From Rhodospirillales bacterium Alpha_05 (lineage in GTDB: Bacteria > Pseudomonadota > Alphaproteobacteria > Rhodospirillales > Rhodospirillaceae), in the NCBI GenBank assembly GCA_001603335.1, contig LUYR01000595.1, positions 1 through 14,874 of the forward strand: a stretch of 14,874 bases of DNA, read 5' to 3'. Position numbers and translations under genes: made by a program. Shown piece by piece: positions 10,898 to 14,874 of the stretch; the first letter of the stretch is position 1, and every line of letters starts with the position of its first letter. The notes beneath the pieces were generated by a model. It was given only the letters and a program-made list of their open reading frames with translations. It was not told the origin of the DNA and did not search any database.

Positions 10898-11314
10898 TCA
10901 GGAGAGGGTGGCGAGCACCCGTTTGAAGCGGGCGCGGCGCTCGTCTTTTTCCGCGTCGGTCATCGCCTCGGGCTTGCCGACGCCCCAGATCGGCGCGGCT
11001 CCCGCAAGGTCGCTCATCCAGCGCGCGATGACGTGGACGTGGAGCTGGGTGACGACGTTGCCGAGCTGGGCGATGTTCATCTTCTCGGCGGCGTATTCCG
11101 CCTTGATCGCCGCGCCGACGCGGCAGATCAGCTCCATGAAGTTTGCTTCCGCGTCCTTCGGCAGGTCGAAGAGTTCGCTCGCGCCCGGGTGCTCGGGCAC
11201 CAGGATCATCCAAGGGAAGCGCGCGTCGTTCATCATCCGCGCCTGGACGCCGCGGATCGTCGCGAGGTGTTCGCTGTCCGCCGCGAGGCGGGGATCGAGG
11301 ACGAATTCGGTCAT
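10898..11314 (-). CDS. HIT-family nucleotide hydrolase-like protein, 138 aa
   Basis: Small cytoplasmic histidine-triad protein, expected to hydrolyse nucleotide phosphoanhydrides or phosphoramidates (diadenosine-polyphosphate-hydrolase-like branch). The triad reads Q90-L-H92-V-H94-V: the first His is replaced by Gln, a variant I recognise from other proteobacterial HIT proteins. H94 would be the catalytic nucleophile by family analogy. The core FPWMILVPEHP (33-43) is the conserved substrate strand. Of two in-frame ATGs (11326 and 11314), the inner one is chosen because GGAG lies 6 bases before it; the outer start overlaps that ribosome site. It lies directly after the cyd genes on the same strand but behind a terminator hairpin, so its transcription is unclear. 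The exact substrate is unknown. Confidence 0.88.
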   Translation of the reverse strand: MTEFVLDPRLAADSEHLATIRGVQARMMNDARFPWMILVPEHPGASELFDLPKDAEANFMELICRVGAAIKAEYAAEKMNIAQLGNVVTQLHVHVIARWMSDLAGAAPIWGVGKPEAMTDAEKDERRARFKRVLATLS

Positions 11315-11329
11315 CGGGATCTCCATATG

Positions 11330-11356
11330 AAAACGGCCGGGGCGTCGCCCCGGCCG
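11330..11356 (-). terminator. Terminator hairpin between cydX and the HIT gene
   Basis: CGGCCGGGGC-GAC-GCCCCGGCCG followed by TTTTC on the minus strand: a 10-bp perfect GC stem with a short T-run. It starts 22 bases after the cydX stop codon and ends only 15 bases before the HIT start codon. The short T-run suggests incomplete termination, allowing some read-through. Confidence 0.8.
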
Positions 11357-11378
11357 GCAACCGGTTTCAAAGATAGTC

Positions 11379-11489
11379 TCAGTCGTCGGCGCGCGCGACC
11401 GGCGCGAGACGCGGCTCGATCCAGAGCGCGTTCAGGATGCCGAAGGCACAGGCGAGGCCGAGGCCGAGAACCCAGGTGAAATACCACAT
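11379..11489 (-). CDS. cydX: CydX small subunit of cytochrome bd oxidase, 36 aa
   Basis: The tiny protein MWYFTWVLGLGLACAFGILN, continuing ALWIEPRLAPVARADD, matches the CydX signature: an aromatic N-terminus, one membrane helix (about 4-24) and the F-G-I-L-N-A-x-W-x-E motif at 16-25. In E. coli, CydX binds CydA and is needed for stable, active oxidase. ATG at 11489 has AAGGAGG at 6 bases and lies 15 bases after the cydB stop codon, as expected for the last gene of a cyd operon. The charged tail VARADD is short. Confidence 0.94.
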   Translation of the reverse strand: MWYFTWVLGLGLACAFGILNALWIEPRLAPVARADD

Positions 11490-11504
11490 ATCGAAGCCTC
11501 CTTG

Positions 11505-12647
11505 TTAATAGCCGTGCCCGGCGTCGTCGGGCTGGAGCTTGCCGCGCAGGACATGGAAGATGTAGCTGGTGTAGGCGAGGATGATCGGCACGAAGATCAC
11601 CGCGCACACCGCCATCACGAACAGGGTGCGGTGGCTCGACGACGAATCCCAGACCGTAAGGCTGGCGGCGGGTTCGAGGCTCGAGGGGATGATGAACGGG
11701 AACAGGCTCATCCCGGCGGTGACGATCACCCCCGCGAGGCCGAGGCCGCTGCTGATGAAGGCGAGGCCTTCCTTCCGCATCACCGTGAGCCCCGCCGCGC
11801 CGAGCAACCCGGCGATGCCGAGGATCGGCGCCAGCGCCGCGATCGGCATCCGCGAATAGATGTCGGTCCAGAGGCCGGGGGCGGTGGTGACGGTCTTCAA
11901 CAGCGGGTTGGACGGACCGGCCGGGTCGACCACTGAGGTGATCGCGTAGCCGGTGATGCCCGAGGCGATCCAGAGACCGGCGAGGACGAACGCCGCGACC
12001 GAAACCGGCGCGAAGATCGTCACCGCGCGGCGGGTGCGGGCGGCGACCTCGCCGTCGGTCTTGAGGATCAGGTAGGTGCCGCCGTGGGCGACGAGCATGG
12101 TCAGGCTGACCACGCCCGCGAGCAGGCCGAACGGGTTCAGGAGTTCGAACAGGCCCGAGCCCTCGTAGAAGATCCGCTGGTCGGCGTCGATGGTGAAGGG
12201 CACGCCGACGAACAGGTTGCCCACCGCGACGCCGAACACCAATGCCGGGACCGCGCCGCCGATGAACAGGGCGATGTCCCAGTTACCACGCCAACGCGGC
12301 GACTTCAGCTTGCTGCGGAAGTCGAAGCCGACCGGCCGCAGGATCAGCGACGCCAGCACCAGGAACATCGCGATGTAGAAGCCGGAGAACGCGGTGGCGT
12401 AGATCGGCGGCCACGCGGCGAAGATCGCGCCCGCGCCCAAGATCAACCAGACCTGGTTGCCTTCCCAGACGGTGCCGACCGAGGAGATCACCATCCGCCG
12501 CTCGCCGTCGGTTTTGGCGACGAAGGGCAGGAGTGCGGCGACGCCGAGGTCGAAGCCGTCCATGATCGCGAAGCCGATCAGCAGCACGCCGAGCAGCGCC
12601 CACCAGATCACGCGCAAAGTCGGGTAGTCGATGATGTCGTAGAGCAT
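11505..12647 (-). CDS. cydB: Cytochrome bd ubiquinol oxidase subunit II, 380 aa
   Basis: Inner-membrane subunit of the bd-type quinol:O2 oxidase; it pairs with CydA and supports the haems. The N-terminus has the typical LRVIWWALLGVLLIGFAIMD and GFDLGVAALLPF segment, followed by VGTVWEGNQVWLILGAGAIF and AAWPPIYATAFSGFY, all characteristic of CydB. About eight to nine membrane helices can be drawn across the chain. The length equals the usual 378-380. ATG at 12647 comes 4 bases after the cydA stop codon, and its ribosome site (GGAG) lies inside the cydA end, so the two are translationally coupled. The fit is to the bd-I type rather than a cyanide-insensitive CioB, judged partly from its CydA partner. 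Confidence 0.97.
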   Translation of the reverse strand: MLYDIIDYPTLRVIWWALLGVLLIGFAIMDGFDLGVAALLPFVAKTDGERRMVISSVGTVWEGNQVWLILGAGAIFAAWPPIYATAFSGFYIAMFLVLASLILRPVGFDFRSKLKSPRWRGNWDIALFIGGAVPALVFGVAVGNLFVGVPFTIDADQRIFYEGSGLFELLNPFGLLAGVVSLTMLVAHGGTYLILKTDGEVAARTRRAVTIFAPVSVAAFVLAGLWIASGITGYAITSVVDPAGPSNPLLKTVTTAPGLWTDIYSRMPIAALAPILGIAGLLGAAGLTVMRKEGLAFISSGLGLAGVIVTAGMSLFPFIIPSSLEPAASLTVWDSSSSHRTLFVMAVCAVIFVPIILAYTSYIFHVLRGKLQPDDAGHGY

Positions 12648-12651
12648 GATC

Positions 12652-14223
12652 TCAGACTCCCTTGGCGGCGGCGGTGGCGGCGACGGGTTCGGGGCTGTTG
12701 ATGCCGAGAACTTCCACCGGCCCCATCAGGATGGTGCGGCGCATCAGGAACACGTCGATCACCGCGAGGGTGGAGTAGAACGCGACGAAGCCGAACAGGG
12801 TGAAGCCGACCTTGACCACCGACAGGCTGGACGCGGCGAGGAATGTGGGCAGGACGTCGGCGATCGCCCAGGGCTGGCGGCCGTATTCGGCGACGATCCA
12901 GCCGAGCTCGGCGGCGAGCCAGGGGAGCGGCAGGCTCCACACCAGAATCCTGAGGAACCACGGCTTGTCGAACTCGAGCTTGGCCGAGAAGTAGAACGCC
13001 GCGGCGAACGCGAGGATGAAGTAGAAGCCCAAGCCCACCATCAGGCGGAAGGTCCAGAACAGCGTCCCGACGTCGGGGATGGTGGAGTTGGCGGCCTTCG
13101 CCACCAGGGCGGCGTCGGCGGTTTCCGGGCTGTCGGTGAACTTCCTCAGCAGCAGGGTGTGGCCGAGGTCGCCCTTGGTCGCGTCGAAGATCTCGCGGGC
13201 TTCGGCATCGTTCGGGTCGGCGCGCAGGCGCTTCAACGCAACCAGGGCTTGCTTGCCGTTTTCGATACGCTCGGCGGCTTCCTGCGCCAGATCCTTGATG
13301 CCGGGCAGGGCGGTGTCGATCGAGCGGGTGGCGATCAGCCCGAGCATCCACGGCACCTTGACCTCATAGTGGGTCTCCTGCGCCTTGGAATCCGGGATGC
13401 CGAACAGGGTGAATCCGGCGGGGGCAGGCTCGGTCTCCCACATCCCCTCGATCGCGGCGAGCTTCATCTTCTGGTGGCTCGAAACCGTGTAGCCGCTCTC
13501 GTCGCCCAGCACCACCACCGACAGCGCCGAGGCGAGGCCGAAGGACGCGGCGACGACGAACGAGCGGCGCGCGAAACCGACGTGACGGCCACGCAGCAGG
13601 TACCACGAGCTGATCGAGAGCACGAACATCGCGCCGGTGACGTAGCCCGCGCTCACGGTGTGGACGAACTTCGCCTGCGCCACCGGGTTGAAGATGATCT
13701 CGAAGAACGACGACAGCTCCATCCGCATCGTCTGGAAGTTGAACTCCGCGCCGACCGGATACTGCATCCAGCCGTTGGCGATCAAAATCCACAGCGCCGA
13801 GAGGTTGGAGCCGATGGCCACCAGCCATGCGGTGGCGAGGTGGGCGCGCGGGCTCAACTTATCCCAGCCGAACAGGAACAGGCCGACGAACGAACTTTCG
13901 AGGAAGAACGCCATCAGGCCTTCGATCGCGAGCGGCGCGCCGAAGATGTCGCCGACGTAGTGCGAGTAATAGGACCAGTTGGTGCCGAACTGGAATTCCA
14001 TGGTGATGCCGGTGGCGACGCCCATGGCGAAGTTGATGCCGAAGAGCTTGCCCCAGAACTGGGTCATGTCCTTCCACACCGCCTTGCCGGTCATCACGTA
14101 GACCGATTCCATGATCGCCAGGATCAGCGACAGGCCGAGAGTCAAAGGAACGAACAAAAAGTGATACAGCGCCGTCATCGCGAATTGCAGGCGCGACAGG
14201 TCTACGACGGAGTGGTCGATCAT
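12652..14223 (-). CDS. cydA: Cytochrome bd ubiquinol oxidase subunit I, 523 aa
   Basis: Haem-carrying inner-membrane subunit that oxidises quinol and reduces O2 to water with high affinity. Ligands sit at the E. coli positions plus two: H21 (haem d/b595 region, ALYHF), H188 and M395 (haem b558), E101 and E109 (proton/haem site), K254 and E259 in KMKLAAIEGMW (quinol site), and GRQPW at 448-452. About 130 residues separate the quinol motif from M395, so it has the long Q-loop of E. coli bd-I, not the short CioA form. ATG at 14223 is chosen over the in-frame upstream extension because MIDHSVVDLSRLQFAMTALY is the normal N-terminus and GGGGAGA precedes it. Its ATGA overlaps the stop codon of the small gene upstream. 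The assembly genes cydDC are not in the window. Confidence 0.98.
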   Translation of the reverse strand: MIDHSVVDLSRLQFAMTALYHFLFVPLTLGLSLILAIMESVYVMTGKAVWKDMTQFWGKLFGINFAMGVATGITMEFQFGTNWSYYSHYVGDIFGAPLAIEGLMAFFLESSFVGLFLFGWDKLSPRAHLATAWLVAIGSNLSALWILIANGWMQYPVGAEFNFQTMRMELSSFFEIIFNPVAQAKFVHTVSAGYVTGAMFVLSISSWYLLRGRHVGFARRSFVVAASFGLASALSVVVLGDESGYTVSSHQKMKLAAIEGMWETEPAPAGFTLFGIPDSKAQETHYEVKVPWMLGLIATRSIDTALPGIKDLAQEAAERIENGKQALVALKRLRADPNDAEAREIFDATKGDLGHTLLLRKFTDSPETADAALVAKAANSTIPDVGTLFWTFRLMVGLGFYFILAFAAAFYFSAKLEFDKPWFLRILVWSLPLPWLAAELGWIVAEYGRQPWAIADVLPTFLAASSLSVVKVGFTLFGFVAFYSTLAVIDVFLMRRTILMGPVEVLGINSPEPVAATAAAKGV

Positions 14224-14447
14224 TGGATTTCTCCCCGGGAGGTGCCGTCGGTTTCGGCGGCGACGAGCTTCGCCGCCATGTCGTCGGCGACGACCTCGTG
14301 AGTCATCGGGCCGAACCAGAGAATTCTGGCGGTCAGGAGGATGGCGATTTTCAGCAGGAGGACAGGCGCCAGCGCACGGGCAAGGCGGGAGCGCGGGCGA
14401 ACCAGATTGGCAAGCGCCGAGGCGAGAATGGAGAGGACGCGCGGCAT
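14220..14447 (-). CDS. cydP: CydP-like small membrane protein, 75 aa
   Basis: Single-pass membrane protein encoded immediately before cydA; its TGA overlaps the cydA ATG (ATGA), implying coupled translation. A basic N-terminal part (RPRSRLAR, 17-24) precedes one hydrophobic helix, about 26-44 (LAPVLLLKIAILLTARILWF), then a short polar tail with VVADDMAAKLV. Placement, size and the LLLKIAILL...WF pattern match the putative small cytochrome oxidase subunit called CydP. That identification is from memory of the family and from context, so it is moderate. The start is uncertain: ATG at 14447 (MPRVLS) is taken although no good ribosome site precedes it; a TTG at 14492 would add 15 residues. Its role is unproven, perhaps oxidase stability. 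Confidence 0.7.
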   Translation of the reverse strand: MPRVLSILASALANLVRPRSRLARALAPVLLLKIAILLTARILWFGPMTHEVVADDMAAKLVAAETDGTSRGEIQ

Positions 14448-14559
14448 GTGGGAATGTCCGAAGTTCAGTACCCAACCCTTGGGATAGGACAATTTGCGCG
14501 CATTAGCAAACCCGAATTCGGAGAAAATAGTGCAATTTTATCGAGAGGTTAGACCAGTA

Positions 14560-14586
14560 TGCGAACGCGCCTAGGGCGCGCTCGCA
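14560..14586. repeat. GC-rich inverted repeat in the gap between the sugar-kinase gene and the cyd operon
   Basis: TGCGAACGCGCC-TAG-GGCGCGCTCGCA pairs over 12 bases per arm with one mismatch. It lies 79 bases past the kinase stop codon and about 110 bases before cydP. No T-run follows on either strand, so it is not a classic terminator. The 218-bp gap (14448-14665) also holds CGGAAA/TTTCCG (14608-14626), CCCATATGGG (14634-14643) and an AT-rich stretch near 14520-14540 that could hold the cyd promoter. No clear FNR box (TTGAT-N4-ATCAA) was seen. Confidence 0.5.
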
Positions 14587-14665
14587 GGCATACCCGAGAA
14601 AACCACACGGAAATCAGGGCTTTCCGCCTCACACCCATATGGGCAGCATCGCGCCGATGAAAAGG

Positions 14666-14874
14666 TCATGGCGTGGCGAGGGCGATGTCCCACGCATGGG
14701 CGAAGCCGCGATAGTGCCGCGGATCGGCCGAAATCGCGCCGCGACGGCCGACGATGGCGGCGGCGAACTCCTGCGCGCGCGCCAGAGTCGTGCCGAGCTC
14801 CCAGCCGCTCAGCAGGCCGAGGATGGTCGCGGCGGCGAAGGCATCGCCCGCGCCGACCGGATCGACGACGATCT
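14666..14874 (-). CDS. PfkB-family carbohydrate kinase, C-terminal 68 residues (partial)
   Basis: Only the 3' end is present; the 5' end lies beyond the right edge. The visible chain begins IVVDPVGAGDAFAAATILGL, containing the PfkB signature G-A-G-D-A-F, whose aspartate is the catalytic base that activates the sugar hydroxyl. It ends with ...HAWDIALATP and TGA at 14666-14668. The family phosphorylates sugars or nucleosides such as 2-keto-3-deoxygluconate, fructose or ribose. The substrate cannot be told from this piece. It reads on the same strand as the cyd genes but is separated by about 218 bp with hairpins, so it is probably a different transcript. Confidence 0.9.
   Translation of the reverse strand, partial: IVVDPVGAGDAFAAATILGLLSGWELGTTLARAQEFAAAIVGRRGAISADPRHYRGFAHAWDIALATP

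Noticed and set aside
14490..14520. TTGC-N8-GCAA half-palindrome as an FNR/CRP-type site for cyd
   Set aside because: Arm sequence and spacing do not match TTGAT-N4-ATCAA or the CRP consensus, so no regulator can be named.

Overview
The window is GC-rich bacterial DNA with dense gene packing. Codon use and family variants (a PFOR of about 1180 aa, hemerythrin-headed chemoreceptors, a Q-for-first-His HIT protein, a cydP-cydA-cydB-cydX cluster) suggest an alphaproteobacterium, most likely a motile, facultatively anaerobic or microaerobic member of the Rhodospirillales (Rhodospirillum/Magnetospirillum-like). This assignment is inference; there is no rRNA, and no marker gene settles it.

Layout, left to right. 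Positions 1-3279 (minus strand) hold two chemoreceptor genes. The second in transcription order runs off the left edge. It encodes an N-terminal hemerythrin domain, one membrane helix and a NIT (nitrate/nitrite-sensing) domain, and is broken by a perfect 59-bp tandem duplication. The other is an intact 559-aa MCP. Positions 3454-8064 (minus) hold nifJ (pyruvate:ferredoxin/flavodoxin oxidoreductase), with a strong terminator after it and an L-lactate dehydrogenase gene upstream. Positions 8065-8538 are a 474-bp divergent intergenic region with a possible corA promoter and a possible 20-codon leader peptide. Positions 8539-10844 (plus) hold corA and a GltP/GltT-type acidic amino-acid/dicarboxylate symporter, ending in a bidirectional terminator. 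Positions 10898-14447 (minus) hold a HIT-family hydrolase and the bd-type quinol oxidase genes in transcription order cydP, cydA, cydB, cydX. A 36-codon cydX is included, and a terminator hairpin sits between cydX and the HIT gene. Positions 14666-14874 (minus) hold the C-terminal end of a PfkB-family sugar kinase cut by the right edge.

Functionally, much of the window fits life at low oxygen. PFOR and lactate dehydrogenase draw on the same pyruvate pool, cytochrome bd provides high-affinity oxygen respiration, and the hemerythrin/NIT receptor would report oxygen and nitrogen oxides to the flagellar motor. No mobile element, CRISPR array, tRNA or rRNA was seen. I found no clearly undescribed system. 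The strongest anomaly is the exact 59-bp duplication that frameshifts the hemerythrin-NIT receptor.
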